From the NCBI GenBank assembly GCA_947036575.1, contig CAMQSH010000127.1, positions 1 through 5,660 on the forward strand: a stretch of DNA of 5,660 nucleotides. The letters run 5' to 3'. Of this stretch, positions 1 through 5,250 are shown one piece after another. Every line of letters starts with the position of its first letter. Positions within the stretch are counted from its first letter, which is position 1. This DNA comes from an uncultured Brevinema sp. (lineage in GTDB: Bacteria; Spirochaetota; Brevinematia; Brevinematales; Brevinemataceae). Position numbers and translations under genes: made by a program. The notes under the pieces were generated by a model, which did no database searches, was not told the origin of the DNA, and saw nothing but the letters and a program-made list of their open reading frames with translations.

Positions 1-53
1 AACCTCTAGATCGTGGTAAAGTTTTAGAACGTATTGGTAAAATTTTTGGATAA
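1..53 (+). CDS. C-terminal end of an unidentified protein (partial, runs in from the left)
   Basis: The third reading frame is open from the window edge to a TAA at 51-53 and reads PLDRGKVLERIGKIFG. The other two plus-strand frames hit stops within the first 20 bases, and the peptide has a normal basic, helical protein character. It is therefore likely the tail of a gene that starts before the window. Sixteen codons are too few to identify the family. The stop lies 13 nt before the ATG of the TPR gene on the same strand, so the two could be cotranscribed. Confidence 0.5.
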   Translation, partial: PLDRGKVLERIGKIFG

Positions 54-66
54 TATTTATAATTTT

Positions 67-933
67 ATGATTTTATCAACTAATAATACTACACTTTATA
101 CATTTATAAAATATATAAAAAAAATACTTCTTATTCTATTTTTATGCCTAAATTTTGTCAAATGTACTGCTAATCAGAAATTTGATGAATTTTATTCCAA
201 TCAAGAATACAATAAAGCTTATAATATTCTCAAAAACAAAGGAAACATTAATTCTCTTTCTTATCAAGAAAGAGAATTAAAAGTTTTATTACATCTTGCT
301 ATATCAGATGTTACTACTTTTCTTCCTTTATTAGATGATGCTTTATTAAAAGATATTCCCAAAACAATGACTAATTGGCACTCTCTTTCTCGTTCTTGGA
401 TAAAATTTTTATCAGCTGAAACCGATATTGATTATCAAAATGTTTTAGTAACTCTTCCACGGATTCCTTTTCAAGAAAAAAAGACAGAACAATTACGTCT
501 TATTATTCAAACTCATTCTCTATCACGATTAAAAAGATATCAAGAGGCTCTTGCCTATCTTAATTCTAGTGATCTTACAGATAGTAGTTCAGATTTAATA
601 TATATTAAAGGGATTGCTTTACAAAATCTAAGCCAAGTAGAACATGCTAAAAAAGCATTTGAACATCTTATTAATATCAGTAGTAATAACAAATTAAAAT
701 CTCTTAGTTATTTTCATCTAGGAAATATCTTTGTAAAAGAAAATGACTTACAACAGGCACAACAATTTTATATGCACGCATGGAATTTAAATCCTTATCA
801 AGCTGAATTAAATTTTCAACTTGGTAAAATTCTTCAAAAAAAGTCCTACAGTGATCTTCATTATCGTTATTATAGAGCATCTTTAAGATTAAATGAAAAT
901 CTTGCGGAAGCATGGTATTATTTAAATATCTAA
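67..933 (+). CDS. Exported TPR-repeat protein, possible lipoprotein
   Basis: A 288-residue protein of unknown specific role. After a polar N-terminus with basic residues (IKYIKK) comes a hydrophobic stretch, residues 20-31, ending at Cys33. The lipobox F-V-K-C is poor because Lys at -1 is atypical, so either lipidation at Cys33 or SPase I cleavage after C-T-A (residue 35) is possible. The C-terminal half contains TPR-like helix pairs at about residues 176-208, 212-243 (Y-x-x-L-G, then A near position 20, N-P at the end) and 246-278, with a weaker one at 146-169. TPRs are protein-binding scaffolds, so a periplasmic or membrane-associated assembly role is a reasonable inference. I chose ATG at 67. 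An in-frame TTG at 34 would add 11 residues before the signal sequence and overlap the upstream gene. Neither start has a convincing SD, so the start is uncertain. A small lipoprotein gene follows 67 nt downstream. Confidence 0.8.
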   Translation: MILSTNNTTLYTFIKYIKKILLILFLCLNFVKCTANQKFDEFYSNQEYNKAYNILKNKGNINSLSYQERELKVLLHLAISDVTTFLPLLDDALLKDIPKTMTNWHSLSRSWIKFLSAETDIDYQNVLVTLPRIPFQEKKTEQLRLIIQTHSLSRLKRYQEALAYLNSSDLTDSSSDLIYIKGIALQNLSQVEHAKKAFEHLINISSNNKLKSLSYFHLGNIFVKENDLQQAQQFYMHAWNLNPYQAELNFQLGKILQKKSYSDLHYRYYRASLRLNENLAEAWYYLNI

Positions 934-967
934 TATTAAAGATATTTACCATTATATTCGATAATAT

Positions 968-985
968 AAGATATATTAATATCTT
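968..985 (+). other. Small AT-only hairpin in the leader of the lipoprotein gene
   Basis: Seven bases (968-974, AAGATAT) can pair with 979-985 (ATATCTT) around a 4-nt loop. All but one pair is A-T, and no T-tract follows directly, so this is not a convincing terminator. It sits just before the SD of the next gene and could equally be chance in AT-rich spacer DNA. Confidence 0.25.
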
Positions 986-988
986 ATT

Positions 989-995
989 AAAGGTG
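989..995 (+). promoter_or_regulatory. Ribosome binding site of the small lipoprotein gene
   Basis: AAAGGTG lies 5 nt before the ATG at 1001 and matches part of the anti-SD complement. It fixes the start of the downstream gene immediately before its signal sequence. Confidence 0.7.
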
Positions 996-1000
996 TAATA

Positions 1001-1483
1001 ATGAACAGACTTTTATTCCTTGTAGGGATATTTCTTCTACTAACAAATTGTACACAAAATTTTGTCTCTTATATTAAAACTCCTTCAACAATTCCTTTTA
1101 TATCATTAGAAGATGTTTTACTTGAAGTTGGTATGATGAATCCATCTGAAATAATCTCTAAAGATCCTGTTATTAATAATACATATCCTACAGGGACCTT
1201 AGCTGAAAAACGTCAAATTCTTCAACTATCATTCCATACAAAACAAGTTATAAAGAATTCTTCTTTTACTATCACAAATAATACTAAAAATTATTTATTT
1301 GCCTCTCCTTATTATTCTAGTTCCGGTATTGTTTATCAAGCCGACCAAAGTGCTCCAAAACAAGGTGAATTAACATTTACAATTCTAGATCAATCTGGAC
1401 AAATTAAAATTCGTCTTTACTCTCCAGAGGGTATTCTCCAATCAGAAGAAACTTGGTTTATTGAAATAACTCCTGATAACTAA
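1001..1483 (+). CDS. Small predicted lipoprotein of unknown function
   Basis: A 160-residue protein that I do not recognise. It begins with a short signal sequence (M-N-R, then hydrophobic residues 4-14) and a lipobox L-T-N-C with Cys17, acceptable under the relaxed lipobox rules of spirochaetes. It is therefore probably anchored to a membrane by lipid. The mature part has no further membrane segment. Residues about 72-157 alternate polar and hydrophobic positions (for example the stretches around LQLSF, SFTIT, LTFTIL and IKIRLY), which suggests a small beta-sandwich. The start is supported by AAAGGTG 5 nt upstream. It lies 67 nt after the TPR gene on the same strand, with no clear terminator between, so the two may share a transcript. 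A strong hairpin terminator follows 21 nt after its stop. A role in the cell envelope is inference from localisation only. Confidence 0.85.
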   Translation: MNRLLFLVGIFLLLTNCTQNFVSYIKTPSTIPFISLEDVLLEVGMMNPSEIISKDPVINNTYPTGTLAEKRQILQLSFHTKQVIKNSSFTITNNTKNYLFASPYYSSSGIVYQADQSAPKQGELTFTILDQSGQIKIRLYSPEGILQSEETWFIEITPDN

Positions 1484-1504
1484 AAGATATTTATCTATAA
1501 AACT

Positions 1505-1541
1505 ATAAAAAACACTCACTAATTAAGTGAGTGTTTTTTAT
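1505..1541. terminator. Bidirectional intrinsic terminator between convergent genes
   Basis: Bases 1505-1520 pair perfectly with 1526-1541 (16 bp) around the 5-nt loop AATTA. The GC-containing core is CACTCACT/AGTGAGTG, flanked by six A on the left and six T on the right. Read on either strand, the stem therefore ends in a U-tract. It lies between the stop of the plus-strand lipoprotein (1483) and the stop of the minus-strand secreted protein (1552), and should end both transcripts. Confidence 0.93.
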
Positions 1542-1551
1542 TACTTTACAA

Positions 1552-1989
1552 TTATTTTAGTTTTGCTAATGCTTTTGTAACAAGTGTTTTAACTGTATCT
1601 TCAACATTAGCTTTTGAAGCAGATGAGATAACATCGACTCCTTTTGCTACAGGTGGTACAGTACCTCTTTTGAAAGTATGTAAATAGATAGCATTAGAAT
1701 TTTTAGCAATATAAGCTCTTAATTCATCACTCCAAGGTTGACCTTTTAAAGCTCCTTCTCCATAAACCGTAAGTATTCCCTCTACTGGTGCAACAAATTT
1801 ATCTGGTGTTACCACAGTTACATGATATCCAGCATCTGCCATCTGTTGTCCAAATTGGGCAAACACTTTATTTTTAAAAGGGCTTTCAAAACGTGCTACA
1901 ATAATTTTTTTAGTAGCATTTACATCTCCATATTCTTGGGCTGAAATAAGAACAGGAAATAATAGTATCATAAAGAACGATTTTCTCAT
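1552..1989 (-). CDS. Small secreted protein, tandem copy 2, flavodoxin-like pattern, function unknown
   Basis: A 145-residue protein with a classic signal peptide (M-R-K, hydrophobic 5-15, I-S-A then Q18) that SPase I should cleave after Ala17. No Cys follows, so it is periplasmic or secreted rather than a lipoprotein. The mature part looks alpha/beta: a strand at 27-34 (KKIIVARF), a helix at 38-53, a strand at 56-61 (HVTVVT), a strand at 72-76, a helix at 87-97, a strand at 100-105 and a C-terminal helix at 128-144. This order resembles a flavodoxin-type fold, but the usual T-x-T-G-x-T phosphate loop is absent. Residues 119-125, D-V-I-S-S-A-S, recall the FMN_bind flavinylation motif. The ATG at 1989 has AAGGAG 7 nt upstream. 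A longer in-frame ATG at 2049 would put an odd hydrophobic extension before the signal peptide and is rejected. It is about three-quarters identical to the gene just upstream (2073-2513). The product name is uncertain; I do not recognise the family. Confidence 0.88.
   Translation of the reverse strand: MRKSFFMILLFPVLISAQEYGDVNATKKIIVARFESPFKNKVFAQFGQQMADAGYHVTVVTPDKFVAPVEGILTVYGEGALKGQPWSDELRAYIAKNSNAIYLHTFKRGTVPPVAKGVDVISSASKANVEDTVKTLVTKALAKLK
1817..1901. repeat. 85-bp direct repeat, copy A (within secreted protein copy 2)
   Basis: Every base matches 2341-2425 at an offset of 524. It covers codons 31-57 of both genes, including all third positions. Differences begin immediately outside the block on both sides. 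Confidence 0.95.
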
Positions 1990-1996
1990 AATATAA

Positions 1997-2002
1997 CTCC
2001 TT
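1997..2002 (-). promoter_or_regulatory. Strong SD (AAGGAG) that sets the start of secreted protein copy 2
   Basis: AAGGAG on the minus strand lies 7 nt before the ATG at 1989. The longer in-frame ATG at 2049 lies upstream of this site, so the SD decides in favour of 1989. Confidence 0.85.
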
Positions 2003-2017
2003 AGTATATATACATAT

Positions 2018-2049
2018 ATTATATCATAGATAATAATAATATTAGTCAA
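2018..2049 (-). promoter_or_regulatory. Possible sigma-70 promoter for secreted protein copy 2
   Basis: On the minus strand TTGACT (2049-2044) is followed after 20 nt by TATAAT (2023-2018), which has an extended -10 TG one base upstream (TGA-TATAAT). The spacer is longer than the usual 16-18 nt, so the extended -10 would have to compensate. Transcription would begin near 2011, giving a leader of about 20 nt with the AAGGAG in it. AT-rich spacers throw up such matches by chance. Confidence 0.4.
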
Positions 2050-2065
2050 TACTAATATTATTATT
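2032..2065. repeat. Long AT-only inverted repeat between the two tandem secreted-protein genes
   Basis: Bases 2032-2046 pair perfectly with 2051-2065 (15 bp) around the 4-nt loop CAAT. Only one pair is G-C. It begins 7 nt after the stop codon of the upstream copy (2073) on the minus strand. No U-tract follows the stem, so it is a weak terminator at best. It could protect the 3' end of the upstream message, or act as an operator, because the putative -35 TTGACT sits at its centre. Confidence 0.6.
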
Positions 2066-2072
2066 GATAGGA

Positions 2073-2513
2073 TTATCTTAATTTTGCCATTGCCCTTGAT
2101 ATAAGATTTTTAACAGTTTGTTCAATATTACTATCAGTTGACGCTGCTGAAATAACATCAACCCCTTTTGCTAATGGAGGAATCCCATCTATTTTACAGG
2201 TATATAAATAAATAGCATCTGAATTCTTAGCTATATATGCTCTTAAAACATCATCCCATGGCTTACCTCTCAAAGCACCTTCTCCATAAATAGTAAGTGT
2301 CCCCACTGCAGGTATGACAAATTTGTCTGGTGTTACTACGGTTACATGATATCCAGCATCTGCCATCTGTTGTCCAAATTGGGCAAACACTTTATTTTTA
2401 AAAGGGCTTTCAAAACGTGCTACAAGAACTTTTTTTCTTACACTTGGATCTCCATATTCTTGGGCTGAGATAAGAATAGGAAACAATAGCATCATAAATA
2501 ATGATTTTTTCAT
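2073..2513 (-). CDS. Small secreted protein, tandem copy 1, flavodoxin-like pattern, function unknown
   Basis: A 146-residue paralogue of the next gene downstream (1552-1989). It aligns over its whole length with one extra residue near 127, and residues 31-66 are the same in both. The signal peptide (M-K-K, hydrophobic 5-15, I-S-A before Q18) predicts SPase I cleavage after Ala17 and export. The same alpha/beta pattern is present, and the C-terminal motif reads D-V-I-S-A-A-S at 119-125. It has one Cys in the mature region, Cys106, which the other copy lacks (Phe). The C-terminal third has diverged most, for example at 104-111, which may mean different partners or ligands. ATG at 2513 is preferred over ATG at 2522 because AAGGAG (2528-2523) is 9 nt from the former and touches the latter. 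It starts 51 nt after the yqeK-like gene on the same strand and could be the tail of that operon. The family is not recognised. Confidence 0.88.
   Translation of the reverse strand: MKKSLFMMLLFPILISAQEYGDPSVRKKVLVARFESPFKNKVFAQFGQQMADAGYHVTVVTPDKFVIPAVGTLTIYGEGALRGKPWDDVLRAYIAKNSDAIYLYTCKIDGIPPLAKGVDVISAASTDSNIEQTVKNLISRAMAKLR
2341..2425. repeat. 85-bp direct repeat, copy B (within secreted protein copy 1)
   Basis: This block matches 1817-1901 base for base. The flanks diverge: one flank has two differences in the first 7 bases, and the other differs from the next base on. Confidence 0.95.
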
Positions 2514-2522
2514 AATATACAA

Positions 2523-2528
2523 CTCCTT
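2523..2528 (-). promoter_or_regulatory. Strong SD (AAGGAG) that sets the start of secreted protein copy 1
   Basis: AAGGAG on the minus strand ends 9 nt before ATG 2513 and directly abuts ATG 2522. Only the former can be used efficiently. A TATAAT at 2536-2531 overlaps the leader region but is too close to the SD to serve as this gene's -10. Confidence 0.8.
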
Positions 2529-2564
2529 AAATTATATAGTGAATTATTTTAAATAATATAATAT

Positions 2565-3173
2565 TTATTGTTCTTGTAATAAACGATGATAAAAATCAAT
2601 ACTGTGATTATCTATTTCCTTATTTCGATGAATAGTATTACAAATTTTACTTTTAACCACTTCTCTCAAAGCTCTATTCAAATTTTGGGGAATAAATTGT
2701 TGTACATGATCAATTTTTTGAGGACGTCCTGGCTCTATATAATCAGCTAAAAATAGTATTGCCCCAGTCTTATTTGTCAAAAAATTTATTGAGCCTGTCG
2801 TGTGATAGTAAATAGCTTCCAGAATATCTCTATCGTGAATATTAAAAAAATGGGATACCATCCAAGATCCAACAATAGCATGGTATGCTGACGGGATAGC
2901 CTGACCCAAATTAATATTATAAATCAAAGCATATTTTGCTAATTCGTCACTGGTCATCCCTTTTGCAAAATCATGAAAAATAGCTGCAACAGTAATTTCA
3001 TCTTTATCAGTAATATCAAATTGATCTGCAAGTATTAATGCTGTATCTAAAACTCTCAAAACATGATCATAACGTTTTTGGGGGAGGAGTTTTTTGGATA
3101 AAAGTGTGATTGCCTGCTGAGAATAACTCATACCAGAACTTAGTAACTGTTGATATTGTTCTATTTTTGACAT
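2565..3173 (-). CDS. yqeK: HD-domain phosphohydrolase, YqeK-type symmetrical Ap4A hydrolase
   Basis: A 202-residue cytoplasmic enzyme. YqeK proteins split diadenosine tetraphosphate into two ADP, keeping alarmone or damage nucleotides low. The HD superfamily metal ligands are all visible: His37 (Y-D-H-V), His67-Asp68 (I-F-H-D-F-A-K-G), His98 (A-Y-H-A), His124 (Y-Y-H-T-T-G) and Asp144 (L-A-D-Y-I-E-P-G-R). The H-T-T-G and A-D-x-I-E-P-G-R signatures separate YqeK from other HD proteins. The length fits a stand-alone YqeK, with no fused NadD domain. ATG 3173 overlaps the TAA of the upstream glycosyltransferase as TAATG, and GAGG lies 6 nt before it, so translation is probably coupled. YqeK commonly lies beside nadD and rsfS; here it follows three glycosyltransferases, which is unusual. 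The family call is firm. The exact substrate is inferred from the family. Confidence 0.9.
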   Translation of the reverse strand: MSKIEQYQQLLSSGMSYSQQAITLLSKKLLPQKRYDHVLRVLDTALILADQFDITDKDEITVAAIFHDFAKGMTSDELAKYALIYNINLGQAIPSAYHAIVGSWMVSHFFNIHDRDILEAIYYHTTGSINFLTNKTGAILFLADYIEPGRPQKIDHVQQFIPQNLNRALREVVKSKICNTIHRNKEIDNHSIDFYHRLLQEQ

Positions 3174-4210
3174 TATTTTCCTCTCTTAATAATATAATAT
3201 ATTTTCATGAGAAAAGTTCTTACCAGTCTGTATCTTTTAGATTTTTTAGGAAATATTTTTGTTATCAATTGATCACTAATTACTCTAATTTTATCATCTT
3301 TAAATTGAGCTTGCATTGAAACATAATTTAATAAAACTTCTATTCCAAACACATCAACTAAAAGAGAAAAAATCGTGTTTTTATCGTTTATCGTCAATTC
3401 ATCTAATTTAATGAAATAACTTTGTGCCAACTCTTGTATAATAGGTATATAAATATAGGGATCAATTTGATGATCCTGAGCAAAAGATCTTATTTTATCA
3501 GTAACGATTTGTAAATTTTTCAAATGAGATTGTGCTTTTTCTAGGGTATAGCACATCCTATTAACACTAGTATTTGTCAAATTATAATAATAGCCATTAT
3601 AAGGTATATATACAGTATTGTCACAAAAATAAGCATAGTAAAAGAAAAATAACAGATCTTCTGCCATCGTAAGGTGAGAATTTATGTTGATTTTATTATA
3701 AATATCCAAAGCTATAGTGCGCTTAAAAACTTTACCCCACATAGTCCAAGAGCTAAAAGAACGATCACACAGAGCTGTAAACAATGTTGAATTATCAAAA
3801 TTATTGGCTCCTTTATTCGTCCATATTGCTTTTTCTTGACCTTGAGAACGAACACTTATCACATCATAAATAAATAAATCTGGTTGTTGAAAACAACAAT
3901 CATTAACTTTTTGAGCCAAATCTAAGCCCAACCAATCATCGCTATCTACATGAATAATATAATCCCCAACAGCTTGTTTAACACCCGTTTCTCGAGCTGT
4001 ATAGAGTCCTTTATTTTTGTCATGTTGTAGATAAATAATCTTATTATATTTTTGAATATAGGATTTTATGATTTCTTCACAATTACCTGGAGAACAATCG
4101 TTCACAACAATAATTTCTATATTTTGATAAGTTTGATTGAGTGCAGAGTCCAAGCATTTTGGTAAATATTGTTCTGTATTATAAACAGGGATGATTATCG
4201 ATATTTTCAC
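3173..4210 (-). CDS. Family 2 glycosyltransferase (GT-A fold), third of three paralogues
   Basis: A 345-residue cytoplasmic or membrane-associated enzyme expected to transfer a sugar from a nucleotide-sugar donor to a glycan or lipid-linked acceptor. The GT2 domain starts at residue 3 with S-I-I-I-P-V-Y-N. Asp38 in V-V-N-D-C-S binds the nucleotide, K-G-L-Y-T-A-R-E-T-G spans 67-76, and the metal-binding D-S-D-D is at 89-92. A likely catalytic-base E-D (184-185, in A-E-D-L-L-F-F) and G-Y-Y-Y-N (206-210) follow. The helical C-terminal part carries D-V-F-G (286-289) and ends in a basic Y-Y-I-I-K-R tail, both shared with its two neighbours. The start is GTG, with AGGA 6 nt upstream, 8 nt after the stop of the preceding paralogue. 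Its own TAA overlaps the yqeK start. The sugar and acceptor cannot be told from sequence. A role in surface glycolipid or polysaccharide is inferred. Confidence 0.92.
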   Translation of the reverse strand: MKISIIIPVYNTEQYLPKCLDSALNQTYQNIEIIVVNDCSPGNCEEIIKSYIQKYNKIIYLQHDKNKGLYTARETGVKQAVGDYIIHVDSDDWLGLDLAQKVNDCCFQQPDLFIYDVISVRSQGQEKAIWTNKGANNFDNSTLFTALCDRSFSSWTMWGKVFKRTIALDIYNKININSHLTMAEDLLFFFYYAYFCDNTVYIPYNGYYYNLTNTSVNRMCYTLEKAQSHLKNLQIVTDKIRSFAQDHQIDPYIYIPIIQELAQSYFIKLDELTINDKNTIFSLLVDVFGIEVLLNYVSMQAQFKDDKIRVISDQLITKIFPKKSKRYRLVRTFLMKIYYIIKRGK

Positions 4211-4216
4211 AGTTAG

Positions 4217-4220
4217 TCCT
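4217..4220 (-). promoter_or_regulatory. SD (AGGA) for the GTG-started glycosyltransferase
   Basis: AGGA on the minus strand overlaps the TAG stop of the upstream paralogue and sits 6 nt before GTG 4210. This supports the non-ATG start and close translational linkage. The N-terminus it produces (M-K-I-S-I-I-I-P) matches that of the ATG-started sister protein exactly. Confidence 0.7.
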
Positions 4221-5250
4221 ATCTTTTAATAAGTTGATATAGTTTTTTTAGAAACACAAACAAGAAATTATTTTGTAGTTTAATAAAAAAAATATCTATT
4301 TTTTTATATAATTTTCTTTGTGTAAAAAGAGCATTAGGAGTCATTGAAACATCATAAATAAAAGAAGCCACAATATTACCCCCAAAAACATCTATTGTTT
4401 TTGGTAATAATTGATTCATCACTAATTTATCTTCTTGAAAAATAGTCATTTGCTCTAAATAAAAATGACATAATTTTTGTTGAATTTTATATAAACATTT
4501 ATCATATATTTTATGTTTTTCACAAAAATCTTTTTGGGTTTTGATTACAAATTGATAAGTTTCTAAATCATTTTGTAATGATTCTACCGTTCGTACAGTT
4601 TTGGTAGCACTAGTTTCGTTGAGACAATTATAATAATAACCTGTATCAGCAATAGAAATAGCTTTTTTACAGTAGTAAGACATAGGGAAAAAAAACAAAA
4701 GGTCCTCTGACATTACTATATGTTTAGTAATCTGTAATTCTTCATAAACCTTAAGTGCAAGATCTTTTTTATAAAAAGCTCCCACTACACCCCAACGTTC
4801 TATGGTAAGTTCACACATAGACTCAAAAACTTCCTTTTCTAAAAAAGTTCTATTAGAATAGGCTTTCCATGGAAATACCCCTCTTTGTTTGACATAAGCA
4901 TAATTAAAAAACAAGGCATCTTCATTATTTTGTAGTGCCTTTATCCCTACTTCACAAATATCTAATGCAAGATAATCATCACTATCTAAATGAGTAATAT
5001 AAACACCATTAGCATTCATTACACCTGTTTCTCGAGCAGCAAAGAGTCCCCTATTTGTATTATGTTTTAGGTATATTATTCTATCATCTTTTTGTTGATA
5101 TGAAGATACTATTTGTTCACAATCGCCTAAAGAGCAATCATCAACAACAATTATTTCTATATTTTTATAAGTTTGATTGATTACCGATTCTAAACATTTT
5201 GGCAGATATTTTTCTGTATTATATACGGGAATAATTATTGAAATTTTCAT
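4219..5250 (-). CDS. Family 2 glycosyltransferase (GT-A fold), second of three paralogues
   Basis: A 343-residue sister of the next gene; the first 20 residues differ at one position only. Motifs: S-I-I-I-P-V-Y-N (4-11), V-V-D-D-C-S with Asp37/Asp38, R-G-L-F-A-A-R-E-T-G (67-76), metal-binding D-S-D-D (89-92), S-E-D-L-L-F-F (E182, D183) and G-Y-Y-Y-N (204-208). After these comes a helical C-terminal region with D-V-F-G-G (287-291) and a terminal L-I-K-R. All residues needed for an active GT2 enzyme are present. The middle (about 107-180), where acceptor contacts are expected, differs strongly from the sister, so a different linkage or acceptor is likely. ATG 5250 overlaps the TAA of the upstream paralogue as TAATG. 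No strong SD is near, so it probably relies on coupled translation. Donor and acceptor are unknown. Confidence 0.92.
   Translation of the reverse strand: MKISIIIPVYNTEKYLPKCLESVINQTYKNIEIIVVDDCSLGDCEQIVSSYQQKDDRIIYLKHNTNRGLFAARETGVMNANGVYITHLDSDDYLALDICEVGIKALQNNEDALFFNYAYVKQRGVFPWKAYSNRTFLEKEVFESMCELTIERWGVVGAFYKKDLALKVYEELQITKHIVMSEDLLFFFPMSYYCKKAISIADTGYYYNCLNETSATKTVRTVESLQNDLETYQFVIKTQKDFCEKHKIYDKCLYKIQQKLCHFYLEQMTIFQEDKLVMNQLLPKTIDVFGGNIVASFIYDVSMTPNALFTQRKLYKKIDIFFIKLQNNFLFVFLKKLYQLIKR

Noticed and set aside
704..952. Minus-strand ORF of 82 codons
   Set aside because: It lies opposite the TPR-repeat part of a well-supported gene, has no SD or domain, and looks like a shadow frame.
952..969. 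TTATAT/ATATAA inverted repeat as a terminator for the TPR gene
   Set aside because: Only six A-T pairs with no T-tract; not distinguishable from chance in AT-rich spacer.
1990..2049. N-terminal extension of secreted protein copy 2 from ATG 2049
   Set aside because: The extension reads from the AT-only palindrome, precedes a complete signal peptide, and lies upstream of the AAGGAG that serves ATG 1989.
1817..2425. The 85-bp repeats as an insertion-sequence end, attachment site or CRISPR
   Set aside because: Both copies are in frame at the same position of paralogous genes, with no target duplications, transposase or regular spacers.
2514..2564. Promoter for secreted protein copy 1 in the 51-nt spacer
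   Set aside because: The TATAAT at 2536-2531 is too near the SD, and the TATTAT at 2558-2553 has no good -35 at proper spacing; transcription from the upstream operon is as likely.
3110..3319. Plus-strand ORF of 69 codons
   Set aside because: It is antisense to the junction of the yqeK-like and glycosyltransferase genes, and its composition is low-complexity F/Y/S/N-rich shadow coding.
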